Part shown: positions 1-8,429 of the stretch, in pieces
Layout of the letters: each line of letters opens with the position of its first letter
How positions within the stretch are numbered: position 1 is the first letter of the stretch
Assembly (NCBI RefSeq): GCF_040782645.1
Contig: NZ_CP160403.1
Span: 7,103,001-7,167,000 of the forward strand
Length of the DNA stretch: 64,000 nt
Source of the DNA: Streptomyces sp. HUAS ZL42
GTDB lineage: Bacteria; Actinomycetota; Actinomycetes; Streptomycetales; Streptomycetaceae
Reading direction: 5' to 3'
Made by a program: the position numbers and the translations under genes
Notes under the pieces: generated by a model
The model's input: only the letters and a program-made list of their open reading frames with translations
Database searches by the model: none
What the model was told of the DNA's origin: nothing

Positions 1-34
1 AGGCGGGCACGATTCGCTCACTCCCGTGCCGTAC

Positions 35-1963
35 TCACCGGAGCCCCTCGATCGACCCACCGTCCTCCAGGGTCCCCGTCAACCCGGCCTGAGCCCCTTG
101 CTTCGCGCGCGCCGTCAGCAGGCGTCCCTCCGACGTCGCCCGGACCCCGCCCGTCGCTCTGATCGACGAGGTCCCCCGGCTCCCGGCCGCGAGCAGGTAC
201 CAGTGGCCCCCCTCCGACTTCCACAGCACCCCGGCCAGCACATGAGGATCGCGGGGCCCGCACGCCGGGACGTTCTCGGCCTTGGCCGCCACCGCCCCGT
301 ACGCGCCGTCCGGCGTACGGAACTGCGCCAGCACCCGCGGCCCGGTGCCCTGCCAGGTCTCCGCCCGCGTGCACACCCAGTCGGCCGACCCGCTCGCGTC
401 GGGCAGTGGCTGTTCGGCGTACCGCCAGGCGTTCACCGACCGCACGCCCTGGCCGCGCGCCTCGGCCAGCGAGCAGGCGAACGGCGCCCAGGTGTGCAGT
501 GCCTCCGCACCGCTCGTCTCGTGCGGTGCGGCCGGACGGCCCACGGTGAGGCGGGCGGGCACGAGTTCGCCGAGGTCGCTCATCAGGCGGGTGCCGGTCT
601 CGTCGGTGAGCTGCAGCACGTTCCACGATGTGCAGGGGCCGGTTCGGGTGACCGGGCCGGCCAGGGGCGCGGTGATCCCGCCGGTCACGGTCAGGGCCAT
701 CACACCGGCGCCCGGCTTCATCAGATCCCGCTCGGCCGCCTTGGCCACCCACGGTGCCAGCAGATAACGGACGTTGCCGTCGGCCCGGTCCAGCACGATC
801 GCGCTCGCCTCCGCGCGGGACGCGCCGTCGACCCGGGCGAAGTCGAGGGCGGCGCCGGCCGTGCCGTCCTTCGGCTCGGCATACCGGGCGATGCGCAGAC
901 CGTCGTAGAGGATCACCACCCGCGCGCTGTCGGTGTCCCCCGCGTACAGCAGCTGGGGCGGGCCCGCCGGGCCTCCGGACGGGGTGCCGGGCGTCGCCGA
1001 GACGCGGACGGCCTCGCCGGGCCGGGCCCAGACGGCGAGGGAGCGGCGCAGCAGTGCCGTGTCACCGGTGAGGTCGCCGCGCGCGGGCCACACGGAGAAG
1101 TCGGTGCGCGTGGAGCCGCGCCAGACGGTGGGAGCAACTCTCGCCAGGTTGGCCGGGTTCAGGGCGGCCTCGGCCGCCGGATTCCGCGCGTACGACGGGG
1201 CGGCCGCACCCTCGGGGCCCCAGCCGTCGCCCGGCAGCGCGACGAGCGCCCCGCACACCGCGACGGCCGCCGCGGCGGCGAGCACGGCCCTGCCGTGCTG
1301 TCTGCGCCGCATCAGATCGGTGGGCCGGGCCTGCAGCGAACAGGCGTCGAACTCGGGGGAGTCGAGCAGCGCGTACCGCGCCTCGACCCCGTCGGCCTCC
1401 CGCAGCGCGGCTTCGGGGTCGTCGACTCCGGACGCCGTCAGCACCTGGCGTACGTCGCCGTCCGGGAGCTTCTCGAGGCCGCGCAGCACATACGCGGCAC
1501 GAGCCGGGCCGGACAGCGCGGAGAGCCGCTGGTCCAGGGCGAGTTCCTCGGCGCCTCCCGAGCGCGGGAAGAGACGCAGACCCCAGACCTGGGGGAGCAG
1601 CGGCGGGAGCTGGGAGCGCCTGGGCCGCCTCGGGCGCCACCGCGGCAGGCCCGCCTCCAGTGCCGTACGCACGACCTGGAGGCGGACGTACGCGTACCCC
1701 GGATCGCCGTCGCGGCCGGTCGGCTGGGCCGGGATGACGGGCGTCGAGCCGCGGCCTCGGGGCAGGGCGCGCTGAGCGAGGGCGTGGGCGGTCAGGACGC
1801 GCCTGCCCCGGCCGGTGCCCGGCGGCAGCATCAGATAGGCGAGCCGGACGAGCCGCGGATAATGCTCGACGAGCGCGGCCTCGGCCTGTTCGACGTCCAC
1901 GACCGGGTCGGAGGAGGCTGATGTGGGGTGCGGGGCGACATCCTGTGACTGCACGTTCAGCAA
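35..1963 (-). CDS. Membrane-anchored protein with degenerate sigma-factor-like N-terminus
   Basis: 642 aa. Residues about 27-110 contain a stretch resembling sigma region 2 (AEAALVEHYPRLVRLAYLML) followed by an Arg-rich segment. Residues 140-200 resemble a decayed region 4 (AAYVLRGLEKLPDGDVRQVL). A single membrane segment lies at about 226-243, and the remaining 390 residues would be extracytoplasmic under a positive-inside reading. The extracellular part contains several Cys residues and matches no family I recognise. The topology recalls membrane-anchored regulators, but the sigma resemblance is my own reading and may reflect only an ancestral fold. The TPR-like gene lies 39 bp upstream on the same strand, so the two may be co-transcribed. 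Function unknown. Confidence 0.8.
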   Translation of the reverse strand: MLNVQSQDVAPHPTSASSDPVVDVEQAEAALVEHYPRLVRLAYLMLPPGTGRGRRVLTAHALAQRALPRGRGSTPVIPAQPTGRDGDPGYAYVRLQVVRTALEAGLPRWRPRRPRRSQLPPLLPQVWGLRLFPRSGGAEELALDQRLSALSGPARAAYVLRGLEKLPDGDVRQVLTASGVDDPEAALREADGVEARYALLDSPEFDACSLQARPTDLMRRRQHGRAVLAAAAAVAVCGALVALPGDGWGPEGAAAPSYARNPAAEAALNPANLARVAPTVWRGSTRTDFSVWPARGDLTGDTALLRRSLAVWARPGEAVRVSATPGTPSGGPAGPPQLLYAGDTDSARVVILYDGLRIARYAEPKDGTAGAALDFARVDGASRAEASAIVLDRADGNVRYLLAPWVAKAAERDLMKPGAGVMALTVTGGITAPLAGPVTRTGPCTSWNVLQLTDETGTRLMSDLGELVPARLTVGRPAAPHETSGAEALHTWAPFACSLAEARGQGVRSVNAWRYAEQPLPDASGSADWVCTRAETWQGTGPRVLAQFRTPDGAYGAVAAKAENVPACGPRDPHVLAGVLWKSEGGHWYLLAAGSRGTSSIRATGGVRATSEGRLLTARAKQGAQAGLTGTLEDGGSIEGLR

Positions 1964-2002
1964 AACGAGCGAATCGCCGGATGGTCACCTGACTCAGGAG
2001 AG

Positions 2003-2512
2003 TTACTCCTCGGGCTCCACGAGCAGCCGCGCGTAGTTCGCCATCGAGCGCTGGTAGCGCGGCAGATGGGGCGCCAGGGCGCCCAGCACCAGGGACAGTC
2101 CCTCGCGGTCGCGGCCCAGACTGGACAGACACAGCGCGAGGGTCGCCCGTACGGCGTCGTCCAGCTCGTCGGACGGCGCGTCCAGTTCGGGCGTCAGGAG
2201 CTTGACGCCTTCCTCCGCCCGCCCCATGTTCCTCAGTGAGCTGGACATCTGGATCTTCGCCCGGCGGCCCTTGTAACCGCTGACCTCGCTGAGGCCGAGC
2301 GCCAGAGCCTCCCGGTACAGCGGGACGGCCCTGTCCGAGTGGCCCGTCGAGTCCCAGGCACTGGCCTGCTCGAACGGACGGAGGGGACTGCCCTCCGGCA
2401 ACTCGGCGACGAGGGCGTCGATCACGGCCCGGAAGTCCGCGGCACGCTCTTCGGGGTAGGCCGGGAAGCTGTCCCAGGCTGCGGTCACGCGATCTTCCCA
2501 GTCTCGGTTCAC
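2003..2512 (-). CDS. TPR-like protein
   Basis: 169 aa, acidic and all-helical, with repeated helix pairs (for example LRPFEQASAWDSTGHSDRAVPLYREAL, then SSLRNMGRAEEGVKLL and ATLALCLSSLGRDREGLSLVLGAL). These fit tetratricopeptide repeats, probably acting as a protein-protein adaptor in the cytoplasm. There is no signal peptide and no catalytic motif. It is followed on the same strand by the sigma-like membrane protein and is divergent from the lipoprotein at 2633. ATG at 2512 is the only good start. No specific partner can be named. Confidence 0.8.
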   Translation of the reverse strand: MNRDWEDRVTAAWDSFPAYPEERAADFRAVIDALVAELPEGSPLRPFEQASAWDSTGHSDRAVPLYREALALGLSEVSGYKGRRAKIQMSSSLRNMGRAEEGVKLLTPELDAPSDELDDAVRATLALCLSSLGRDREGLSLVLGALAPHLPRYQRSMANYARLLVEPEE

Positions 2513-2632
2513 CGGGACACTTTCGCACGGGCGTGCCTACAGTGGCACTCGGTTTCCGGCCCCTTGAGGACCGATCTGAGCATGTCGCGCGCGGGGGCCG
2601 TATCGAGGGGGAGGCTTTCGCAGGGAGGACAG

Positions 2633-3061
2633 ATGAAGGTGACCCGACCGATGCTCGCGGCGGCCGGCGCCGCGGCCGTGCTGGTGCTGGCGGGCTGCGG
2701 CTCCGACGGGGGTACGAAGGCGCTGCCGGAGACGGCGACCGGCAGCCTGGAGCACCTGGCCGCCGAGGTGAAGTGCACGCCGGACATGCAGACCGACGCC
2801 GACGAGATCCGGCAGGCCGTGTGCAAGAACTCCGACGGCAAGTTCATCCTCGCGACCTTCGCCACCGATCGTGGTCAGCGCGAGTGGATCAACGGGGCGA
2901 AGGACTACGGCGGCCACTACCTCGTCGGCCGCAAGTGGGTGGCCGTGGGCGAGGACAACACGGTGACCGCGCTGCAGAAGACCCTCGGCGGGGACATCGA
3001 GGAGGGCACCGACCACTCCTCGCACGGTGCCTCGGAGAGCGCGACGCACTCCGGTCACTGA
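2633..3061 (+). CDS. Small secreted lipoprotein
   Basis: 142 aa starting at ATG 2633, preceded by the strong Shine-Dalgarno GGGAGGA. The N-terminus (K3, R5, then a hydrophobic stretch) ends in the lipobox LAGC, with Cys22 the predicted lipidated residue. The mature part is small and acidic, has two Cys (KCTP and AVCKN), a central Trp-containing stretch (REWINGAKDYGG) and a His/Ser-rich tail. This suggests a surface lipoprotein that may use the tail for metal binding (inference). No known domain is recognised. A longer open frame upstream lacks coding character; the lipobox fixes this start. Confidence 0.85.
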   Translation: MKVTRPMLAAAGAAAVLVLAGCGSDGGTKALPETATGSLEHLAAEVKCTPDMQTDADEIRQAVCKNSDGKFILATFATDRGQREWINGAKDYGGHYLVGRKWVAVGEDNTVTALQKTLGGDIEEGTDHSSHGASESATHSGH

Positions 3062-3078
3062 ACGACTTCGGCGCAGGC

Positions 3079-3114
3079 GAAAGCCGGCGGTGGGAATTCC
3101 CACCGCCGGCTTTC
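3079..3114. terminator. Bidirectional terminator, perfect 36-bp palindrome
   Basis: Two 18-base arms (GAAAGCCGGCGGTGGGAA and its complement) meet at a central GAATTC with no unpaired base. It lies between the convergent lipoprotein gene and the DUF1996 gene and can serve both strands. Confidence 0.85.
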
Positions 3115-3132
3115 TGCTGGTCTAGCCCTGGG

Positions 3133-4671
3133 TCACTGGCACTTCTGGCCGCTGTTGATGCAGTTGGCGACCTTGTTGTTCAGCTGGGCGTTCATCACGT
3201 TGATGAAGTCGTCGTGGTCGGTGGAAGGCTTGTGGAGCTGCTCCGGGAAGCCGTCGACCGCGTACGGGTTCTTGATCTGGCCGTTCTGCAGCACCGGCGG
3301 GGGAACGTCGTACACCAGGCGCATCGTCAGCTGCGGGATCGCCTTGAAGCCGTTCTGGCAGTTGCCGTTGGCGTCGGCGAACGCGACGTGCGTGCGGTGG
3401 TTGGCCGAGTCGATGTTCTGGCCGTCCCAGCAGCTCTGGAAGGCGAAGGTGCGGACCACGCTGCTGCCCTGCGGGCAGATCGGGTACTGCTCCGTCAGCT
3501 GCACCTTGTTCTCGAAGCCGGTGCAGCTCCAGTGCGCGTTGGCGTTCGCCAGGCCGTTCGTGGTGGTCTTGGCGTCACCGGTGATGATGCGCAGGAACTG
3601 CGGCATCGCGACGACCTTGCTCTTCGGGCTGCCGACGAACTTGATCTGGGCCTGCTTGGCGACCAGGATCTTGCCGACGTTGCCCTCCTTGCCACCGCCG
3701 TCCGCGTTCTGGTCGAAGTCCTGCGTACCGTCCTGGATACGCAGCACCGGCCAGTAGTACAGCGACTTGTCCTGCTGGTTCTGGCAGGTGGTCTGGCCCT
3801 GCGCGAACGTGTTGTTGTTGGCGAAGGCGTCGTTCGTCTGGTTGCCGACGTAGTCGTGCAGGTGGTGCGCGCCGTTCTTCACGCCGGGCGCCACGATCAC
3901 GTTGTCGGTGTTGTGGCTGCCGTTGGCGTTCACACCGCACTTGGTGGTGAACGTACCCGTCGACGCCTGGCCGTTCCGCTGCGGCTTGGCCTTCACGTTC
4001 GGCTGGACCTTCGTGATGTCGACGAAGTCGGCCGCGACCGGACCGTTGCCGGCCTGCCCGCCGTTGCCCTGCTGCTGGCCACCGTTCTGCTGGCCGCCGT
4101 TCTGCTGCTGGCCGCCGTCGTTGTTCTGCTGCTGGTCACCGTTCTGTTGCTGGTCACCGTTCTGCTGCTGCCCGTCGCCCGCCTGACCGGCGTTGGTCTG
4201 GGCGGCGGTCTGCGTCGTGCAGGCGGCGAGCTGGCTCAGGTCCTGTGCCTGGCCACCGACGCGCTTGATGTTGATCCGGATCCGGTCGATCGTCGCGACC
4301 CGCTTGTCCTTGAGGGGGCCGACGATCGCGTTCTGGACGAAGTTCGCGTCGTTCGCCTGCGCCTGGCGCGTGGAGGCGAGCCGGGCGTAGGCCTCGGTGA
4401 TCTGCTTGTCCAGCAGCGCCAATTCCTTGGCGACACCCGCCTGCGCGGCGGCCGGCACATTGGTCAGCTTCTGCCCCACGTCCGGGCAGGAGATGGTCGC
4501 CACCTGGGTGGCGGCGGCCTTGGTCTGGTTCTGCGCCGAGTTGTTCGACTCGTGCGCAGAGGCGTAGAAGTTCGCCCAGATCAGCCCGCCCCCGCCGAGC
4601 GCTAGGGCCGCCGACGCGGCTATGGCCTTGGTGGCCATCGACGAACGGCGTTTACGTGTGTTGCGTCCCAT
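3133..4671 (-). CDS. Secreted DUF1996-domain protein with Gln/Asn/Gly-rich linker
   Basis: 512 aa from ATG 4671, which has AGAGGAG at ideal spacing; an in-frame start 69 bases upstream has no such signal. Residues 1-40 are a basic N-region plus hydrophobic segment (signal peptide or anchor). Residues 60-152 form a helical domain with a Cys near each end (SCPD, AACT). Residues 157-211 are an imperfect QQNGG-type repeat encoded by minisatellite-like DNA. From about 265 to the end is a DUF1996 domain ([10 protein letters not shown] near its start, and several Cys). DUF1996 occurs in secreted bacterial and fungal proteins of unknown function. The architecture (secretion signal, Cys-flanked helical domain, low-complexity linker, C-terminal domain) parallels the gene at 8430. 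Confidence 0.88.
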   Translation of the reverse strand: MGRNTRKRRSSMATKAIAASAALALGGGGLIWANFYASAHESNNSAQNQTKAAATQVATISCPDVGQKLTNVPAAAQAGVAKELALLDKQITEAYARLASTRQAQANDANFVQNAIVGPLKDKRVATIDRIRINIKRVGGQAQDLSQLAACTTQTAAQTNAGQAGDGQQQNGDQQQNGDQQQNNDGGQQQNGGQQNGGQQQGNGGQAGNGPVAADFVDITKVQPNVKAKPQRNGQASTGTFTTKCGVNANGSHNTDNVIVAPGVKNGAHHLHDYVGNQTNDAFANNNTFAQGQTTCQNQQDKSLYYWPVLRIQDGTQDFDQNADGGGKEGNVGKILVAKQAQIKFVGSPKSKVVAMPQFLRIITGDAKTTTNGLANANAHWSCTGFENKVQLTEQYPICPQGSSVVRTFAFQSCWDGQNIDSANHRTHVAFADANGNCQNGFKAIPQLTMRLVYDVPPPVLQNGQIKNPYAVDGFPEQLHKPSTDHDDFINVMNAQLNNKVANCINSGQKCQ

Positions 4672-4842
4672 GGAACTCCTCTGACTTCCTTGCGGGGCAG
4701 CATCGAGGCGCCCGACAGGAGTGAAGCGGCGTCTTTCCATACGGACGCCGTCCCAGAGGTGTTCAGCCGTCTCAGAAATTTATGAGAGACGCGTGGAACA
4801 ATTCCCCCTCAACTTGCCCAAGAACCTGTGAGTTGCAGGTCA

Positions 4843-4998
4843 TCAGCGGTGCCGGTCGAGGTGGGCGAGGACGGTCGGCGCGCGTCGATTGTCGTCGTCC
4901 GGGATCTCAAGTCCGGGTTTGGCGAAGATGCTGGCGGTGTGTTCGGCGATAGCCCGTTCCGTCACGACCAGCGGGCCTGTGCTCGGTCGAGCGGCAGC
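4843..4998 (-). pseudogene. Remnant of a LuxR/NarL-type response regulator C-terminus
   Basis: About 50 codons encode a sequence matching the end of NarL-family regulators: LVVTERAIAEHTASIFAKPGL followed by DDDNRRAPTVLAHL. This is the recognition helix and tail of the LuxR HTH. The receiver domain and first half of the HTH are missing; upstream of it on the same strand is the 3' end of the intact SDR gene. It is therefore a truncated relic, not a gene. The rest of the 346-bp interval 4672-5017 shows nothing else except the leader of the DUF1996 gene. Confidence 0.7.
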
Positions 4999-5017
4999 CA
5001 TCGGCGCCCTTCGCCGG

Positions 5018-6019
5018 TCACCCCCCATCGCCCGCCAGCACCTTCGCCTCCACCTCCGGGTCCAGACCCTTCCGCGTCCGGTCCGGCCGCTGGGGCGCCG
5101 TACCGCCGATGCTCCGCAGCCAGCCCCATGTGTCGGCCACGGTGTCCTCGACGGGCCGGCACTCCAGTCCCGTCGCCAGCGCCCGGGAGACGTCCGCGGA
5201 GTGCAGCGCGTCGTGCAGGTCGCTGCCCGGCGGCACCCACACCGGCAGCTCGGTCCACGGTTCGATGCCCGCGCCGAGGATCACGTCCGGGTCGGTCCAG
5301 CGCAGCTCGGCAGGACCGCCGGTCGCGCGCACGCACGCGTCGAGCAGAGCGCCCATCGTGGTGTGACCCTGCGGGCCGATCAGGTTGTACGGCCCGCTCA
5401 ACTCCCGTTCCACCGCGCCGAGAACCCACTCGGCGAGGTCGCGGACGTCGACGTACTGCAGGGGCAGATCCCGCGGCCCCGGCGCCAGGACCGGTCCGCC
5501 ACGGGCGATCCGGGTCAGCCACCAGGGCAGCCGCCCGACGTTCTCGTACGGCCCGAGGATCAGCCCGGCCCGCACGAGCACGGAGCGGTCCGCCCCGAAG
5601 CCCTGCACGGCGGCCAGTTCGCCGCCCCGCTTGTCGCGTGGGTACTCGGTCTGCTCCGCGTCGGCCTCGGCGCCCTCGACCAGGGGCGCGTCCTCGGTGT
5701 ACCCGGCGGGCGGGGTCCAGGCGTACACCGAGCAGCTCGACACGTACACGTACCGCTGTGCGCGGCCCCGCAGCAGGCGCGCCGTGCGGTGTACCGAGCG
5801 CGGGGCCGCCGACCAGGTGTCGACGACGGCGTCCCAGGTGCCCTCGGCGAGGGCGGCGAGCCCGTCGGGCGCGGTGCGGTCGCCGTGCAGCGACCGCACC
5901 CCGGCCACAGGTGCGTGCCGGCCGCGATGGAAGACGGTCACGTCCCAGCCACGCCCCAGCGCCGCCTCCACGACGGCCCGCCCCACGAACTGCGTACCAC
6001 CCAGCACCAGAAGTCTCAT
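5018..6019 (-). CDS. NAD-dependent epimerase/dehydratase (extended SDR)
   Basis: 333 aa. The N-terminal Rossmann motif LVLGGTQFVGRAVV matches atypical extended SDRs. A SSCSVY strand end and a YPRDK (YxxxK) motif give the expected catalytic Ser/Tyr/Lys set. Such enzymes oxidise, reduce or epimerise nucleotide sugars or related substrates with NAD(P) in the cytoplasm; the substrate is not predictable. It lies 64 bp downstream of the PhoB-type regulator gene on the same strand and may share its transcript. Length is normal for the family. Confidence 0.88.
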   Translation of the reverse strand: MRLLVLGGTQFVGRAVVEAALGRGWDVTVFHRGRHAPVAGVRSLHGDRTAPDGLAALAEGTWDAVVDTWSAAPRSVHRTARLLRGRAQRYVYVSSCSVYAWTPPAGYTEDAPLVEGAEADAEQTEYPRDKRGGELAAVQGFGADRSVLVRAGLILGPYENVGRLPWWLTRIARGGPVLAPGPRDLPLQYVDVRDLAEWVLGAVERELSGPYNLIGPQGHTTMGALLDACVRATGGPAELRWTDPDVILGAGIEPWTELPVWVPPGSDLHDALHSADVSRALATGLECRPVEDTVADTWGWLRSIGGTAPQRPDRTRKGLDPEVEAKVLAGDGG

Positions 6020-6083
6020 ACCGGTGACTCTGCCGGGTGCAGCCGCGGGACGGAACCGGATCTGCCGTGGGCAGAGGCGGGGC

Positions 6084-6647
6084 TCAGTGTCCGGTCGGCG
6101 GGGTGTACTTGTAGCCGACGCGGCGTACGGTCTGGATCGCCTGGCGGTGCTGGGCGCCCAGCTTGCGGCGCAGACGGGCGATGTGGACGTCGACGGTACG
6201 GCCGTCGCCCACGTGGCCGTAGCCCCACACCGTGGTGACCAGCTGGTCGCGGGTGTGCACCCGGTGCGGGTGCGCGACGAGGTGGGCGAGCAGCTCGAAC
6301 TCCAGGTAGGTGAGGTCGAGTGCGCGCCCGTCCACCTCGGCGGTGCGCTGCGCGGTGTCGAGGCGGACGAGCGGGTCGTCGCCCGTCTCGTCGCCGTCCG
6401 GCCGGTCGGGCGCCGCCACCGGCAGGAACGGCGGCTGCTGGTCGGCCGGGACCAGCACCAGGTAGCCGATCATCGGCGGCCGGCCCGGCAGGGTGGGGAG
6501 GGTGTGCTGAGGAGCCGGCAGCCAGGTGGCGCCGGGCGGCAGGAAGGCCGCGACGTCCACCACCTCGTCGTGCTCGACGGCGCGCAAGCGGTGCCGGGCG
6601 GGGGAGTTGAGAGGAGGGGTGGACGAGAGAGAACGAGTGGTCGCCAT
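6084..6647 (-). CDS. Winged-helix DNA-binding protein (OmpR/PhoB-type) lacking a receiver domain
   Basis: 187 aa. The last ~95 residues are a complete OmpR/PhoB C-terminal domain: LDLTYLEFELLAHLVAHPHRV, then RTVDVHIARLRRKLG and TVRRVGYKY. The N-terminal ~90 residues are Pro-rich and contain no phospho-acceptor receiver domain, so it is not a conventional response regulator. Such orphans may be constitutive or regulated by other means. Start ATG 6647 lacks a strong Shine-Dalgarno. Between it and glnII (6648-6973) I see only the glnII terminator and this gene's leader. Confidence 0.85.
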   Translation of the reverse strand: MATTRSLSSTPPLNSPARHRLRAVEHDEVVDVAAFLPPGATWLPAPQHTLPTLPGRPPMIGYLVLVPADQQPPFLPVAAPDRPDGDETGDDPLVRLDTAQRTAEVDGRALDLTYLEFELLAHLVAHPHRVHTRDQLVTTVWGYGHVGDGRTVDVHIARLRRKLGAQHRQAIQTVRRVGYKYTPPTGH

Positions 6648-6927
6648 GAGAGGTCAGCTCTTTCGCGCGAGAGGTTCGTCGGAGGGACGTACGTCGTTGC
6701 GCGCTGGCCGAAGGCCGGGGTGTGCGGCGTCAGAGGGCCGGCGCGTTCATCGCGCGGCAACACACCCGGTCGAAGTCGTGGTGCTGACGGGAAGGCCAGA
6801 ACGGCTCGAGGTCACGGCGACCCGTCGCGCTGCACTTCTGAGACCCGGCCATGACCCCATTGAAGCAGAAGCGGGCCTCCGGCAGGACGCTTCTCTCACT
6901 GCTCGGACACTCCCCGGCACACGCGAA

Positions 6928-6953
6928 GGGCGCCCACCGACCGGCGGGCGCCC
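6928..6953 (-). terminator. glnII terminator
   Basis: Perfect 8-bp outer stem GGGCGCCC (6928-6935 with 6946-6953) with a short inner CCG/CGG pairing, 20 bases past the glnII stop codon. Confidence 0.75.
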
Positions 6954-6973
6954 TCGAGGAGCTGCGGGACGGA

Positions 6974-8002
6974 TCAGACCTGGCCGGCCTTCTCCAGCGC
7001 GGAGCAGCAGGTGTCGACGATCAGGCGGGTCACCAGGTACGGGTCGACGTTGGCGTTCGGACGGCGGTCCTCGATGTAGCCCTTGCCGTCCTTCTCGACC
7101 TGCCACGGGATACGGACCGAGGCACCGCGGTTGGAGACGCCGTAGGAGTACTTGTCCCACGGGGCGGTCTCGTGCAGACCGGTCAGACGGTCGTCGATGC
7201 CGGCGCCGTAGTTCTTGACGTGGTCGAGCGGCTTGGAGCCCTCACCCAGCGACTCGCACGCGGTGATGATCGCGTCGTAGCCCTCGCGCATCGCCTTCGT
7301 GGAGAAGTTGGTGTGCGCACCGGCGCCGTTCCAGTCGCCCTTCACCGGCTTCGGGTCCAGCGTCGCGGAGACACCGAAGTCCTCGGCGGTGCGGTAGAGC
7401 AGCCAGCGGGCCACCCACAGCTGGTCCGAGACCTCGAGCGGGGACAGCGGGCCGACCTGGAACTCCCACTGGCCCGGCATGACCTCGGCGTTGATGCCGG
7501 AGATGCCCAGGCCCGCCTCGAGGCAGTTCTCCAGGTGGGCCTCGACGACCTCACGGCCGAAGATCTCGTCGGCGCCGACACCGCAGTAGTAGCCGCCCTG
7601 CGGGGCCGGGAAGCCGCCCTTGGGGAAGCCGAGCGGGTAGCCGTCCTGGAAGAAGGTGTACTCCTGCTCGATGCCGAAGATCGGCTCCTGGGCGGCGAAC
7701 TTCTCGGCGACCTCGACCAGCGCGGCACGCGTGTTGGTGGCGTGCGGGGTGAAGTCGATGTTCAGGACCTCGCACAGGACCAGGATGTCGTCGCCGCCGC
7801 GGATCGGGTCGGGGCAGGAGAAGACCGGCTTGAGCACGCAGTCCGAGGCGTGGCCCTCGGCCTGGTTCGTGGAGGACCCGTCGAAGCCCCAGATCGGCAG
7901 CTCGGCACCCTTGGCGTCGTCGGCAAGAATCTTTGTCTTGGAACGAAGCTTGGCCGTCGGCTCGGTGCCGTCGATCCAGATGTACTCAGCCTTGAAGCTC
8001 AC
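6974..8002 (-). CDS. glnII: Glutamine synthetase type II
   Basis: 342 aa, the normal GSII size. It catalyses ATP-dependent ligation of ammonia to glutamate in the cytoplasm. The N-terminal SFKAEYIWIDGTEPTAKLR, the GFDGSSTNQAEG motif and the later GAGAHTNFSTKAMR and NRGASVRIP catalytic motifs are diagnostic of the eukaryotic-like GSII class. The GTG at 8002 is chosen because GAAGGA lies 9 bases upstream and the family begins here; the ATG three codons earlier abuts the Shine-Dalgarno. GSII lacks the adenylylation tyrosine of GSI. A GlnR-type box precedes it, so transcription is expected to rise under nitrogen limitation. Confidence 0.97.
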   Translation of the reverse strand: MSFKAEYIWIDGTEPTAKLRSKTKILADDAKGAELPIWGFDGSSTNQAEGHASDCVLKPVFSCPDPIRGGDDILVLCEVLNIDFTPHATNTRAALVEVAEKFAAQEPIFGIEQEYTFFQDGYPLGFPKGGFPAPQGGYYCGVGADEIFGREVVEAHLENCLEAGLGISGINAEVMPGQWEFQVGPLSPLEVSDQLWVARWLLYRTAEDFGVSATLDPKPVKGDWNGAGAHTNFSTKAMREGYDAIITACESLGEGSKPLDHVKNYGAGIDDRLTGLHETAPWDKYSYGVSNRGASVRIPWQVEKDGKGYIEDRRPNANVDPYLVTRLIVDTCCSALEKAGQV

Positions 8003-8092
8003 GGGCCACATCCTTCGGGGGTGGGTCTTGGCGCGTATCGCGGGTGCTGCGGCGCTGCGGCACTGGGGCGCCGCACTTGTTTCCCGCGAGCC

Positions 8093-8142
8093 TGTCAACA
8101 GGCGATTTCCCGGTCGTTGCCCGAGTGTGAACCGCGTGTTAC
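8093..8142 (-). promoter_or_regulatory. GlnR-type box and -35 element upstream of glnII
   Basis: On the minus strand, 8142-8105 read GTAAC-n6-TTCAC-n6-GCAAC-n6-GAAAT, the 5-6-5-6-5-6-5 geometry of Streptomyces GlnR sites. The second pentamer is weak. Six bases downstream is TTGACA (8098-8093), a consensus -35. No good -10 is evident 17 bases further on. The site ends 103 bp upstream of the start codon. Confidence 0.65.
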
Positions 8143-8290
8143 CTGGTGGTGCTGTGGCGCATTTCACGATGTGAGGGCCTCGACGCCACAGGGAGTCCCG
8201 AGAACCTCTCGGTCACGGCCTCAGCGGCGTGAGGGCGGGACGGCTCGTATGCGATGGGCGTGCGACGCCGACGCCACGCGACCGCGAAAC

Positions 8291-8326
8291 GGCCGGCGAC
8301 CGTCACCCCCGTAACGGTCGCCGGCC
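8291..8326 (-). terminator. Terminator downstream of the gene at 8430
   Basis: Perfect 13-bp stem GGCCGGCGACCGT / ACGGTCGCCGGCC with a 10-base loop, 104 bp past the stop codon. Together with the GlnR box it accounts for the 427-bp interval 8003-8429. Confidence 0.75.
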
Positions 8327-8429
8327 TGGCCGCATTCTCTGGGCGGACGTGCCGGTCCTGCTGCTCCTGGCAGGGGGCAGCAGGACCCGTGACACGTACG
8401 ACCTCAGAGTTTCCCTGGGTGCCCGAGCC

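Noticed and set aside
1..34. Short hairpin GGCACG/CGTGCC as terminator of the first gene.
   Set aside because: Only 6 bp with a 13-base loop at the window edge; too weak to call.
2533..4605. Plus-strand frame over the lipoprotein and DUF1996 genes.
   Set aside because: Overlaps two supported genes; translation is biased and shows no motif.
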